Positions 26,256-33,635 of a stretch of DNA of 64,000 nt are shown here, piece after piece (within the stretch, counting starts at the first letter, position 1; each line of letters begins with the position of its first letter). The stretch comes from Brevundimonas naejangsanensis (lineage in GTDB: Bacteria; Pseudomonadota; Alphaproteobacteria; Caulobacterales; Caulobacteraceae). The notes under the pieces were generated by a model, which saw nothing but the letters and a program-made list of their open reading frames with translations, was not told the DNA's origin and did no database searches. The translations under genes were made by a program, and so were the position numbers. Where the stretch lies: assembly GCF_003627995.1 (NCBI RefSeq), contig NZ_CP032707.1, positions 1,416,501 to 1,480,500 on the forward strand, in the 5' to 3' direction.

Positions 26256-26741
26256 ATGAGCGCGGGCAATAGTCACGACGTCAAGGTGCTGAACGGCCTG
26301 GTCGAAGGGCTGATCGACAGCGCCGACGGCTACAGGGAGGCGGCGGCCGAGGCCGCGGACCCCGGCCACAGCGACTGGTTCGAGGCGCGGGCGGCCGAAC
26401 GGCGCCGCCTGGCGGACGACCTCAGGGCGGCGGTCCGCGAGCGCGGCGGCTCGCCCGAGGAGGAGGGCTCCATCCTGGCCAAGGCTCAGCGCGCCTTCAT
26501 GGACGTGAAGGCCGCCCTGCTGCGCGACGACGCCTCGGTGGTCGGCTCGGTGGAAAGCGGCGAGGATCATCTGAAGGGCCGCTTCGAGCGCGCCCTGGCC
26601 GACGCGGGCCTGTCGGCCACTACCAAGGAGACGGTCCGTCGCGCCTACGCCGAGGTGAAGGCCGGCCACGACCAGATGAGCGCCCTCAAGCACAGCCTGG
26701 AGGCCCAGCGCGACGCCGACAATCCGCTGTATCCGAAGTAG
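26256..26741 (+). CDS. PA2169-family four-helix-bundle protein (DUF2383)
   Basis: A 161-residue all-helical protein with the DUF2383 pattern: VKVLNGLVEGLIDSADGYRE, ARAAERRRLADDL, and SVESGEDHLKGRFERAL followed by VRRAYAEVKAGHDQM. The arrangement of E, H and D residues resembles ferritin-like bundles, but a di-metal site is not established for the family. Usually stress-induced in Proteobacteria; function unknown. The start has GGAGGGCCCC just upstream. Confidence 0.85.
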   Translation: MSAGNSHDVKVLNGLVEGLIDSADGYREAAAEAADPGHSDWFEARAAERRRLADDLRAAVRERGGSPEEEGSILAKAQRAFMDVKAALLRDDASVVGSVESGEDHLKGRFERALADAGLSATTKETVRRAYAEVKAGHDQMSALKHSLEAQRDADNPLYPK

Positions 26742-26755
26742 GGCAAACGCGACCC

Positions 26756-26808
26756 TCTCCCTCCCCGTCCCGGGGAGGGTGGTCGCGCAGCGACCGGGTG
26801 GGGAGGGC
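26756..26808. repeat. Family A repeat copy 2 (53 bp, identical to 13485-13537)
   Basis: The 53-bp segment from TCTCCCTCCCCGTCCC to GGTGGGGAGGGC matches the left arm at 13485-13537 with no mismatch. Here the full inverted partner is missing; only a shorter palindrome (TCTCCCGCCGGGAGA, about 26836-26850) follows. It lies just after the DUF2383 stop. Confidence 0.85.
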
Positions 26809-26879
26809 TTGGCTATTCAAGCGCAAGAATTCCATCTCCCGCCGGGAGAGGGTTGCTCCAGGGCGCTCCATGCAGCCAA

Positions 26880-26912
26880 CAAAAAAGCCCCGGCGTCTCC
26901 GCCGGGGCTTTT
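26880..26912. terminator. Bidirectional rho-independent terminator of rplS
   Basis: A strong GC hairpin (AGCCCCGGCG / CGCCGGGGCT, 26886-26909) is flanked by a run of seven A on the left and TTTT on the right. Read on the minus strand it ends the trmD-rplS transcript. On the plus strand it can end transcription from the DUF2383 gene. Confidence 0.9.
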
Positions 26913-26941
26913 GATCTTCAGCGCGAAGCCGAAGCCTGAAA

Positions 26942-27358
26942 TCAGGCCTCGTCGCCGGCCTTCTCGGCCGTGCCGGTGGCCGGGACGGCGACCTTGCGGG
27001 CCGTCTGGCGCTCGGCGATCCGGGCCGACTTGCCGCGACGGTCGCGCAGGTAATACAGCTTGGCGCGACGGACGACGCCGCGACGCTTCACTTCGATGGA
27101 GTCGACGTTCGGCGACAGGATCGGGAAGCGACGCTCCACGCCTTCACCGAACGAAATCTTGCGGACCGTGAAGGTCTCGTTCACGCCGCCGCCGTCACGG
27201 GCGATGCAGACGCCTTCGAACGCCTGGATGCGTTCGCGCTCGCCTTCCTTGATGCGCACGTTGACGCGCAGGGTGTCGCCCGGCTGGAAATCGGGGATGG
27301 TCTTGCCTTCGAGCAGGCGGGCTTTTTCTTCGGCAGCGAGCTGCTGGACGATGTTCAT
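26942..27358 (-). CDS. rplS: Ribosomal protein bL19
   Basis: A 138-residue large-subunit protein with the L19 sequence ([59 protein letters not shown]) and a short variable C-terminal extension (about 15 residues) rich in alanine. It sits at the 30S-50S interface. Its ribosome site GGAGAAAT lies within the end of trmD, one base separating the two reading frames, so the pair is co-transcribed. Confidence 0.97.
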   Translation of the reverse strand: MNIVQQLAAEEKARLLEGKTIPDFQPGDTLRVNVRIKEGERERIQAFEGVCIARDGGGVNETFTVRKISFGEGVERRFPILSPNVDSIEVKRRGVVRRAKLYYLRDRRGKSARIAERQTARKVAVPATGTAEKAGDEA

Positions 27359-27359
27359 G

Positions 27360-28085
27360 TCATTTCTCCGGAGCTTGTTTGCTCTTTACCTGTAAGTTGG
27401 CGAGATGCCGCTCCCAGAGATCCGGGCGCCGCTCCCGCGTCGTCGCTTCCCTTTGCTCCTGGCGCCATTTGGCGATCTTCTTATGATCGCCTGACAACAG
27501 GACTTCCGGGATGTCGTGGCCCTCGAACGTCCGCGGTCGCGTGTACTGCGGATGCTCAAGCAGGTCGTCCTCGAAGCTCTCGGTGGACAGGCTTTCCGCC
27601 GCACCCAGAACCCCCGGAACCAACCGGACGCACGCCTCGATCGCCACCATGGCCGCCGCCTCGCCGCCGGCGAGCACCGCGTCCCCGACGGAGACCTCCT
27701 CGAACCCCCGGGCGTCGAGCACCCGCTGGTCCACCCCCTCGAAACGGCCGCACAGCACGACGATGCCGTCGGCCTTGGCCCATTCCGTCACTCGCGCCTG
27801 CGTCAGGGGTCGACCGCGTGCGCTCATGTACAAAAGCGGCCTAGGCGGGCCTTCCAGGCTGTCGAGAGCCCTGGCCACCACGTCCGCTTTCAGCACCTGA
27901 CCGGGACCGCCACCCGCAGGGGTGTCGTCCAGGAAGCCGCGCTTATCTTCGGAAAACGCGCGAATGTCCAGCGTCTGCAAGTCCCACAGCCCCTTCTCGC
28001 GCCAGGCGGTGCCGATCAGCGACACCCCCAGCGGTCCGGGAAAGGCCTCGGGGAACATGGTCAGGACGGTGGCGGTGAAGGGCAT
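27360..28085 (-). CDS. trmD: tRNA (guanine-N1)-methyltransferase
   Basis: A 241-residue SPOUT methyltransferase. The N-terminus has [14 protein letters not shown]; then [13 protein letters not shown], the trefoil-knot segments [14 protein letters not shown] and [14 protein letters not shown], and the C-terminal [21 protein letters not shown]. It methylates G37 of tRNAs reading CNN codons and prevents frameshifting. In most bacteria the order is rpsP-rimM-trmD-rplS; here the upstream side is a repeat and a small divergent gene instead of rimM. Confidence 0.96.
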   Translation of the reverse strand: MPFTATVLTMFPEAFPGPLGVSLIGTAWREKGLWDLQTLDIRAFSEDKRGFLDDTPAGGGPGQVLKADVVARALDSLEGPPRPLLYMSARGRPLTQARVTEWAKADGIVVLCGRFEGVDQRVLDARGFEEVSVGDAVLAGGEAAAMVAIEACVRLVPGVLGAAESLSTESFEDDLLEHPQYTRPRTFEGHDIPEVLLSGDHKKIAKWRQEQREATTRERRPDLWERHLANLQVKSKQAPEK

Positions 28086-28130
28086 GGCGGCGGCTCATAC
28101 ACCAGAAACGCGGAAAAGACTGCACTACTA

Positions 28131-28355
28131 CCCTCTCCCGGCGGGAGAGGGCTTGAGCCTCCAAGAGCGAAGCGATTGGTTCAGGCGACCCGAAGGGCGG
28201 CGCGGAGCAGCCAAAGGGTGAGGGGCTTGTCCGTTCAGTCGGCGTCAGCCGTCACGCGACGGCCGTTGGCCGACTTCAGCGGCGAACCCTCACCCTTTCG
28301 CGCCAGGACGATCGCTGACGCTCTCGTGCGGCATTGGGTAGCAAGCGCACCTAAA
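28131..28355. repeat. Composite intergenic repeat, family D copy 1
   Basis: Begins with the palindrome CCCTCTCCCGGCGGGAGAGG and continues for about 200 bp. Its reverse complement is found with high identity at 56722-56948. It then ends with a 26-bp module (GGCATTGGGTAGCAAGCGCA and CCTAAA) that occurs with one mismatch, inverted, at 54729-54754. An AT-rich stretch (28351-28388) follows. It lies upstream of trmD where rimM would be expected. Confidence 0.85.
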
Positions 28356-28467
28356 TAAATTTCTGATTCAAAACGATTTTTTTACATTTCGTCCCGCGGG
28401 TGACGCCTATCGGGAAGCGTCAGGTCGCCACGCATCTGATCCAGGAGCGTGCCGTAGGACAGGAGAT

Positions 28468-28635
28468 ATGCCGACAAACCCAGACCTGGTGCCTCAAGGT
28501 GCCGCCAATCCGCTGGCGCTTCATGCGCTCATTCGCAAATACGCAGAGATCGCAGCCCAGGCCGATCAGGCCCGATCGGCCCTGCAGAAACTGACGGGTG
28601 GCGCTTTGGCGACATTGTCGAGTGGCCGAAGCTGA
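28468..28635 (+). CDS. Small hypothetical protein (55 aa)
   Basis: A short frame beginning MPTNPDLVPQGAANPLALHA and ending TLSSGRS, with an excellent ribosome site (ACAGGAGAT directly before the ATG). An AT-rich segment about 80-110 bp upstream could hold a promoter. The sequence (helical, LIRKYAEIAAQADQARSALQ) looks coding, with third positions rich in G/C although less strictly than its neighbours. No family recognised. It lies alone between the family D repeat and the ECF regulon genes. Confidence 0.55.
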   Translation: MPTNPDLVPQGAANPLALHALIRKYAEIAAQADQARSALQKLTGGALATLSSGRS

Positions 28636-28861
28636 GTCTTTGCGGCTCTTGGGAAGGTCCGCTTCCGGGCGCCGCCCGCGCCATCGCCCGCCCCAGTTGA
28701 ACCTTACTCGTAGCTGACATTCGTGGTGCGGCCCTTGCAACGGCGCGGCCCCGCATGGGGCGGCCAGCCTGGCCTTGTCCCTCGTCCTGCTGGTTTCACC
28801 TGCCTCTGCGCAGCGCTAGGTGACCCTGGATTGAGATATTCTATCGTTCACGCTGAGCTGA
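28636..28861. other. Non-coding gap before the DUF2177 gene
   Basis: No gene recognised. Short signal-peptide-like frames exist but lack starts or ribosome sites. The downstream edge passes into the ECF-type promoter of the DUF2177 gene. Confidence 0.4.
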
Positions 28862-28889
28862 TCATCCATCGGGCCAGGGTGAACGTATG
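28862..28889 (+). promoter_or_regulatory. Candidate ECF11 (RpoE/ChrR) promoter for the DUF2177 gene
   Basis: TCATCC (28862-28867), 16 bp, then CGTATG (28884-28889), about 25 bp before the ATG. It has the same layout as the sequences in front of the sigma factor, the FAD oxidoreductase and the DUF3313 gene, so RpoE control of DUF2177 is proposed. Confidence 0.65.
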
Positions 28890-28914
28890 TGCAGGGACGC
28901 CTCAGGAGCTCCGG

Positions 28915-29322
28915 ATGAATTTCGCGATCGCATACGTCCTCACCCTCGCCACCTTCGCCGTGATCGACACGGCCTGGTTAGGCAGCATGGGAGATCGGCT
29001 CTATCGGCCCTTCATCGGTTCGATGCTGGCGGACAATTTCAGACTGGGGCCCGCGATCGCCTTCTACGCCCTCTATGCGGCGGGGCTGACGATTTTTGCC
29101 GTGTCGCCGGGGCTGGCGGAGGGCGGGTGGAAGAAGGCGCTGTTCTGGGGCGGGCTTTTCGGACTGTTCGCCTATGGAACCTATGACCTGACAAATCTGG
29201 CGACGCTGAAGACCTGGAGCATGAAGCTCTCGTTCATCGACATGACCTGGGGCGTGATCGTCAGCGGCGGCTCGTCGGCGATCGCCTGCGCCCTGGCCGC
29301 TAAGCTGCTGCGCCTTCCCTAG
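28915..29322 (+). CDS. DUF2177 family membrane protein
   Basis: A 135-residue protein with four predicted helices and the DUF2177 pattern: AYVLTLATFAVIDTAWLG, FRLGPAIAFYALYAAGLTIF, the GLFAYGTYDLTNLATLKTW segment and IDMTWGVIVSGGSSAIAC. Function unknown; in several Alphaproteobacteria it clusters with ECF11 sigma, Cfa and FAD oxidoreductase genes, as here. Ribosome site CAGGAG. Its TAG stop overlaps the convergent DUF1295 stop in the shared palindrome CTAG (29319-29322). Confidence 0.85.
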   Translation: MNFAIAYVLTLATFAVIDTAWLGSMGDRLYRPFIGSMLADNFRLGPAIAFYALYAAGLTIFAVSPGLAEGGWKKALFWGGLFGLFAYGTYDLTNLATLKTWSMKLSFIDMTWGVIVSGGSSAIACALAAKLLRLP

Positions 29323-30125
29323 TCGCGCGGCGGCCGGGGAAAGAAGACGCTGGTGCGGGCGGCGTAGGCGGCGAAGGCCTCGGGCCGCGAGCGACGCATG
29401 TGGGCCTCCAGCAGGGGCACGCCCGATACGCGGGTGAGCAGCCAGTAGATGTAGGCTGGTCCGCTCAGCGCCAGCCAACCCCAAGGCCAGCCGCCGCTCA
29501 GGTCGATCGCGAAGATCGGCCAGGCGCACCAGCCGAGCCATTCAAAGAAGTAGTTGGGATGCCGTGACCAGGCCCACAGGCCTGAGTCGCAAACCTTGCC
29601 GCGATTGGACGTGTCGGCCTTGAAGCGGCTCAGCTGACGGTCAGCCAGCCGTTCGCCAAACAGGGCGACCACGAACACCAGGGTCGCCAGGGCGTCCTGA
29701 AAATTCAGGTCCGGCGTCGGATTTCGGGCGGCGACAAGGATGTTGAGCGCCAGGAGGGCGGCGGCGCCCGCCTGCAGCATCAGGAAGCTGAACATCCTGG
29801 TCTGGAAATGCGGCCCCCAATCCTGTCGCAGGCGGGCGTAGCGCGGATCTTCTTCCGACGAGCGGGCGCGGGCGGCGATGTGCAACCCCAAACGCAGCCC
29901 CCAAGCGCCGATCAGGCAGGCCCCCAACGCCTGGCGGGCGGAAGGCGCGACGCCGTCAAGCGGGAAGAGGGCGACGAAGACGCCCGCGGCGCCCAGGCCC
30001 AGGGACCAGAAGGCGTCGGCCCAGCCGCCTTGCCCGGTTCGGCGCTGGACTAGCCAGGCCACCGTCATCACCACGACCAGGAAGAGGGCCGCCGCGGCCC
30101 ACAGCGCCAGCAGGGCGCCGATCAC
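29319..30125 (-). CDS. DUF1295 family membrane protein (steroid 5-alpha-reductase-like)
   Basis: 268 residues with about six membrane helices and the DUF1295 signature: GACLIGAWGLRLGLHIAARA, SRFKADTSNRGKVCDSGLW and SRHPNYFFEWLGWC. This fold is related to isoprenylcysteine methyltransferases and sterol or enoyl reductases that use a cofactor near the C-terminal NYFFE region. The start is taken as GTG at 30125, which overlaps the chrR stop by 4 bp (GTGA). A longer frame to 30161 exists. Third gene of the sigma factor-chrR operon; probably acts on membrane lipids during photo-oxidative stress, by inference. Confidence 0.85.
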   Translation of the reverse strand: MIGALLALWAAAALFLVVVMTVAWLVQRRTGQGGWADAFWSLGLGAAGVFVALFPLDGVAPSARQALGACLIGAWGLRLGLHIAARARSSEEDPRYARLRQDWGPHFQTRMFSFLMLQAGAAALLALNILVAARNPTPDLNFQDALATLVFVVALFGERLADRQLSRFKADTSNRGKVCDSGLWAWSRHPNYFFEWLGWCAWPIFAIDLSGGWPWGWLALSGPAYIYWLLTRVSGVPLLEAHMRRSRPEAFAAYAARTSVFFPRPPRD

Positions 30126-30760
30126 AGTCGCACGAAGGGCTGCATCAGCCGGCCCAGCCACCCGTCCAGTTGAATTTCCCCGTCCAGGGCGACGACGCAG
30201 ACGCAGGGCTCGTCAGAGATGACGCGCGGCCGGTGCAGCACGTCCTCGTCGGCCTCTTCCAGATCGCCGACGTCGAACCGTTCGGTCTCGGTGGCGTAGG
30301 CGCCGGACAGGACGCAGGTCAGCTCGACCCCGCCGTGGGTGTGGCGGGGCGTCTCGCGGCCCGGATCGATCTTGAGCAGGATGACCCGGCAGTCGCCGTC
30401 GCGCGGGGCGTGGACGTCGCGCGCTCGCATCCCCGGCCCGATCCAGCGCCAGGGGCCCAGCGCGTAGCGTCGCAGGGGCTCGGGCAGTTCAGGCATGTCG
30501 TTCAACGGCGGCGGAATCCGCACCTCGCCGGCGTCGGTCTCGATCCGCGCCATGGCCCGGGCCAGGGCGCCGTCCGACAGGGCCAAGGGACGCGTGGTCT
30601 CCAGCAACTCGCCGCCGACGGACTGCAGGCGTCGCACCCAGGCGTCATTGGCGGGGCGCAGCGCCAGGTGGGCGGCGACCACCACGGCCTCGGGCGGGCT
30701 CAGCGTCCCGGCGGCGTAGGCGAGCAGGCGCTCCTCGGACGGATTGCGAGCGGGGTTCAT
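30122..30760 (-). CDS. chrR: ChrR-family cupin anti-sigma factor
   Basis: A 212-residue protein. The N-terminal anti-sigma domain (about 1-85, EERLLAYAAGTLSPPEAVVV) is followed by a C-terminal cupin domain. The cupin keeps the metal ligands HTHGGVE and a histidine exactly 30 residues after that glutamate (VLHRP), as in Rhodobacter ChrR. The anti-sigma domain, however, has HLALRPANDAW where the zinc-binding version has HxxxCxxC, so both cysteines are missing, and so is an N-terminal histidine. ChrR normally holds the sigma factor inactive until singlet oxygen is sensed. Coupled by ATGA overlaps to sigma factor and DUF1295 genes. Confidence 0.9.
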   Translation of the reverse strand: MNPARNPSEERLLAYAAGTLSPPEAVVVAAHLALRPANDAWVRRLQSVGGELLETTRPLALSDGALARAMARIETDAGEVRIPPPLNDMPELPEPLRRYALGPWRWIGPGMRARDVHAPRDGDCRVILLKIDPGRETPRHTHGGVELTCVLSGAYATETERFDVGDLEEADEDVLHRPRVISDEPCVCVVALDGEIQLDGWLGRLMQPFVRL

Positions 30761-31329
30761 CGGGACGCCTCCTCGGACGGCTCGAGGATGGAGCGCAGCT
30801 TGATCATGGCGTTGCGGATGCGGGACTTGACCGTGCCCAGCGGGAGACCGAGCCGCCGGGCGATTTCGGAATGGGGGCTTTCCATGAAGAAGGCCAGGCG
30901 CAGCACCTCGACCTGATCGGGTTTCAACTGGGACAGGGCGTCCTGCACGCGTCGGGCGTCGTCGGCCATGACCAGGATGTCGTCCGGGCGCATCACCTCG
31001 TTTTCGGCCAGTTCGATCTCGGGTGTGGGCAGGGCGCGGGCGTCGCGCCGCAGCATGTCCAGGCGACGGTTGCGGGCGATGGTGAATATCCAGGTGGCGG
31101 CGCGGGCCTTGCGGGCGTCGAACAGGTCAGCCTTGCGCCACACGGTCAGCATGGCGTCCTGGGCGAAGTCCTCTGCGGCGGTGGGGGCGACCCCGGCCTT
31201 CATCAGCCAGGCCTTCAGGCGGGGGGCGAAGTGTTCGAACAATCGGGCGAAGGCCTCGCGGTCGCGGCGCAGGGCCACGGCCTCGATCAGGCGGTCGTGC
31301 GCAAACGCGTCTTCAGCCTCGGCGCTCAT
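30757..31329 (-). CDS. rpoE: ECF sigma factor, ECF11 (RpoE/ChrR) group
   Basis: A 190-residue two-domain sigma factor. Region 2 has ARLFEHFAPRLKAWLMKAGV, DAMLTVWRKADLFD and ATWIFTIARNRRLDMLRR. Region 4 has LSQLKPDQVEVLRLAFFM and the helix-turn-helix LPLGTVKSRIRNAMIKLR. Together with the ChrR partner this is the singlet-oxygen response pair. The start at 31329 (MSAEAEDAF) was chosen because a predicted promoter (31388-31415) puts the transcript start near 31381. The longer start at 31380 would then be leaderless. Confidence 0.92.
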   Translation of the reverse strand: MSAEAEDAFAHDRLIEAVALRRDREAFARLFEHFAPRLKAWLMKAGVAPTAAEDFAQDAMLTVWRKADLFDARKARAATWIFTIARNRRLDMLRRDARALPTPEIELAENEVMRPDDILVMADDARRVQDALSQLKPDQVEVLRLAFFMESPHSEIARRLGLPLGTVKSRIRNAMIKLRSILEPSEEASR

Positions 31330-31387
31330 TCCGCCGACGCGCTTTTCAGAAGATGCGAAAGACGGAGCTTCGACATGCATGGAGCCT

Positions 31388-31415
31388 AATACGCTTCGCG
31401 GAAAAGTCTGGATCA
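31388..31415 (-). promoter_or_regulatory. Candidate autoregulated ECF11 promoter of rpoE-chrR
   Basis: On the minus strand TGATCC (31410-31415), 16 bp, CGTATT (31388-31393), directly upstream of the sigma gene. TGATCC is the -35 element reported for Rhodobacter RpoE. The -35 box lies 4 bp from the opposite-facing -35 box of the FAD oxidoreductase operon. Confidence 0.75.
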
Positions 31416-31419
31416 ATCG

Positions 31420-31447
31420 TCATCCGTCCGGGCGATACGGTCGTATT
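31420..31447 (+). promoter_or_regulatory. Candidate ECF11 promoter of the FAD oxidoreductase-phr-cfa operon
   Basis: TCATCC (31420-31425), 16 bp, CGTATT (31442-31447), about 47 bp before the ATG at 31494. Back to back with the rpoE promoter, so one short region drives both arms of the locus. Confidence 0.75.
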
Positions 31448-31493
31448 GGCCAGGCTCGCATCCCTATCGGTCGCGGGCTTTGCCGGAGTTCCC

Positions 31494-32831
31494 ATGTCGT
31501 CTTCCATCGCCGCCAGGTCCAATGCGCCCCTGAAGGTCGCCGTCGTGGGCTCGGGGATCGCCGCCCTGTCCTCGGCCTGGCTGCTGTCTCAGCGCCATCT
31601 GGTCACGGTCTATGAGAAGGCTGAACGGTTGGGCGGCCACTCCAATACGGTGACGGCGGGCGCGACGGGGGGCGAGGTTCCCGTCGACACGGGCTTCATC
31701 TGCTTCAACGACGCCACCTATCCCAACCTGATCGCCCTGTTCGAACATCTCGGGGTCCAGACCCGCGCCACCGACATGTCCTTCGCGGTCTCCCTGGACC
31801 AGGGGAGGTTCGAATACGCCGCGCCGGGCCTGTTCGCCCAGCGCCGCAACCTGCTGCGGCCGCGCTTCTGGTCGATGCTGGGGGAGATTCTGCGCTTCTA
31901 TCGGCAGGCTCCGGTTGACCTGGCCGGGTTGACCGACCCGGAACTGACCCTGGGGGACTATCTGAAGCGCCAGGGGTTCAGCGAGGCCTTCCGGGACGAT
32001 CACCTGCTGCCGATGGCGGCGGCTATCTGGTCCTCGCCGGCGCACACGCTGATGGACTATCCGGCCGAGGCCTTCATCCGGTTCTGCGGCAACCACGGCC
32101 TGCTCAAGCTGGTCGGCCGGCCGCTGTGGCGAACAGTCGAGGGCGGCAGCCGCGTCTATGTCGAGCGGCTGGCGCGGGCGATCTCGGACATCCGCCTGGA
32201 CCGTGGCGTGACGGCGGTGCGCCGCACCGGCGAGGGCGTCATGGTCCATGACAGCCAGGGCGGCGCCGAGCGGTTCGACCATGTGGTCATCGGCGCCCAT
32301 GCGGACCAGGCCCTGGCCATGCTGGCCGAGCCGACGGCGCAGGAAAGGGAGGTGCTGGGGGCCTTCCGCTACAGCCGAAACCTGACGGTGCTGCATACGG
32401 ACAAGAGCCTGATGCCGCGTCGACGCCGCGTCTGGGCCAGCTGGAACTACATCGGCGCCGACGACGGCCTGTGCGTCACCTACTGGATGAACCGCCTCCA
32501 GGGGCTTCAGGGGCAGGACCTGTTCGTCACCCTGAACCCGCCGCGTCCGCCGCGTCCTGGCGCCCTGCTGCGCAGCGAACTTTACGAGCACCCCATCTTC
32601 ACCCCCGCCGCCATCCACGCCCAGAAGCGGCTGTGGAGCCTGCAGGGGCATGGCGGCGTTTGGTTCTGCGGCGCCCATTTCGGCGCGGGATTCCACGAGG
32701 ACGGCCTGCAGTCCGGCCTCGCCGTCGCCGAGCAATTGGGCGGCGTGCGCCGGCCGTGGGCGGTCGAGAACGAGAGCGGACGCATTCATCTGCCGTCGTC
32801 CGCGCCCAGCGTGCTTGAGGCGGCGGCGTGA
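31494..32831 (+). CDS. FAD-dependent amine oxidase-like oxidoreductase
   Basis: A 445-residue flavoprotein. The N-terminal dinucleotide fold has VAVVGSGIAALSSAWLL and VYEKAERLGGHSNTV; then GEVPVDTGFICFNDATYPNL, EGGSRVYVERLA, and a C-terminal FAD segment GVWFCGAHFGAGFHEDGLQS. It is the partner usually found with DUF1365 and Cfa in ECF11 loci, where it is thought to modify (oxidise or desaturate) acyl chains. The start has CGGAG 6 bp upstream; the stop overlaps the next start (GTGA). Confidence 0.9.
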   Translation: MSSSIAARSNAPLKVAVVGSGIAALSSAWLLSQRHLVTVYEKAERLGGHSNTVTAGATGGEVPVDTGFICFNDATYPNLIALFEHLGVQTRATDMSFAVSLDQGRFEYAAPGLFAQRRNLLRPRFWSMLGEILRFYRQAPVDLAGLTDPELTLGDYLKRQGFSEAFRDDHLLPMAAAIWSSPAHTLMDYPAEAFIRFCGNHGLLKLVGRPLWRTVEGGSRVYVERLARAISDIRLDRGVTAVRRTGEGVMVHDSQGGAERFDHVVIGAHADQALAMLAEPTAQEREVLGAFRYSRNLTVLHTDKSLMPRRRRVWASWNYIGADDGLCVTYWMNRLQGLQGQDLFVTLNPPRPPRPGALLRSELYEHPIFTPAAIHAQKRLWSLQGHGGVWFCGAHFGAGFHEDGLQSGLAVAEQLGGVRRPWAVENESGRIHLPSSAPSVLEAAA

Positions 32832-33631
32832 CCCAGGCTTCGGCCCTTTATCGCGGGGGCGTCACGCACAGGCGGCTGCGGCCGCGGGACCATCGGCTGA
32901 ACTACCGCGTGTTCTGGCTGTTGCTGGACCTGGCCGAGATCGACGCCCTGGATCGGCGGCTGCGCCTGTTCTCGCGCAATCGCTTCAACCTGCTGTCCTT
33001 CCACGACCGGGATCACGGCGACGGCTCGGGCGCGGCGCTGCGGCCGCAGATCGAGGCCTTTCTCGGCCGGGCTGGGATCGACATAGGCGACGGACACGTT
33101 CGCTTGCTGACCATGCCGCGCGTGCTGGGCTACGTCTTCAATCCGATCAGCCTCTACTACTGTCATCATGCCGACGGCCGGCTGGCGGCGGTGGTCTATG
33201 AGGTGACCAGCACCTTCGGCGTGCGGCATGCCTATGTCATTCCGGTCCCGGCCGAGGATCAGGCGGCGGGCCTGATCCGACAGGGCGCGGCCAAGGCCCT
33301 CTATGTCTCGCCCTTCATGGGGATGGAGATGGACTATGAGTTTCGCGGCCACGCGCCGGGCGAGCGCCTGGACCTGACCATCGACGGCCTCGACGGCGAG
33401 GGCGTGCTGATCACGGCCGCCATGGCGGGCGAACGCCGCGCCCTGACCGACGCGAACCTATTGTCGGCGGCCGCCGCCATCCCGTTCTTGACGTTCAAGG
33501 TCATGGCCGCCATCCACTGGGAGGCGCTGAAGCTTTGGCTCAAGCGGGTTCCGCTGACCCGACAGCCGCCGCCGGCCTGGGACCCGGTCACGATCCAGCG
33601 TCAAGCGCGCGAGAGCCGTCTTGGTCGCTGA
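32828..33631 (+). CDS. DUF1365 family protein
   Basis: A 267-residue protein with the DUF1365 pattern: ALYRGGVTHRRLRPRDHRLN at the start, FSRNRFNLLSFHDRDHGDG, LTMPRVLGYVFNPISLYYC, then HAYVIPVPAEDQ and KALYVSPFMGMEMDYEF. Starts with GTG inside the previous stop (4-bp overlap). No activity is settled for the family, but it almost always lies beside the FAD oxidoreductase and Cfa-like gene, which suggests a shared lipid-modifying pathway. Confidence 0.9.
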   Translation: MTQASALYRGGVTHRRLRPRDHRLNYRVFWLLLDLAEIDALDRRLRLFSRNRFNLLSFHDRDHGDGSGAALRPQIEAFLGRAGIDIGDGHVRLLTMPRVLGYVFNPISLYYCHHADGRLAAVVYEVTSTFGVRHAYVIPVPAEDQAAGLIRQGAAKALYVSPFMGMEMDYEFRGHAPGERLDLTIDGLDGEGVLITAAMAGERRALTDANLLSAAAAIPFLTFKVMAAIHWEALKLWLKRVPLTRQPPPAWDPVTIQRQARESRLGR

Positions 33632-33635
33632 CGCC

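Noticed and set aside
27516..28358. Long plus-strand frame over trmD
   Set aside because: Antisense shadow of trmD running into the repeat; no ribosome site and composition of a shadow frame.
28437..28442. TGATCC before the 55-aa gene as an ECF promoter
   Set aside because: A CGTA occurs 10 bp after it, which is too close, and the box is only 25 bp from the ATG.
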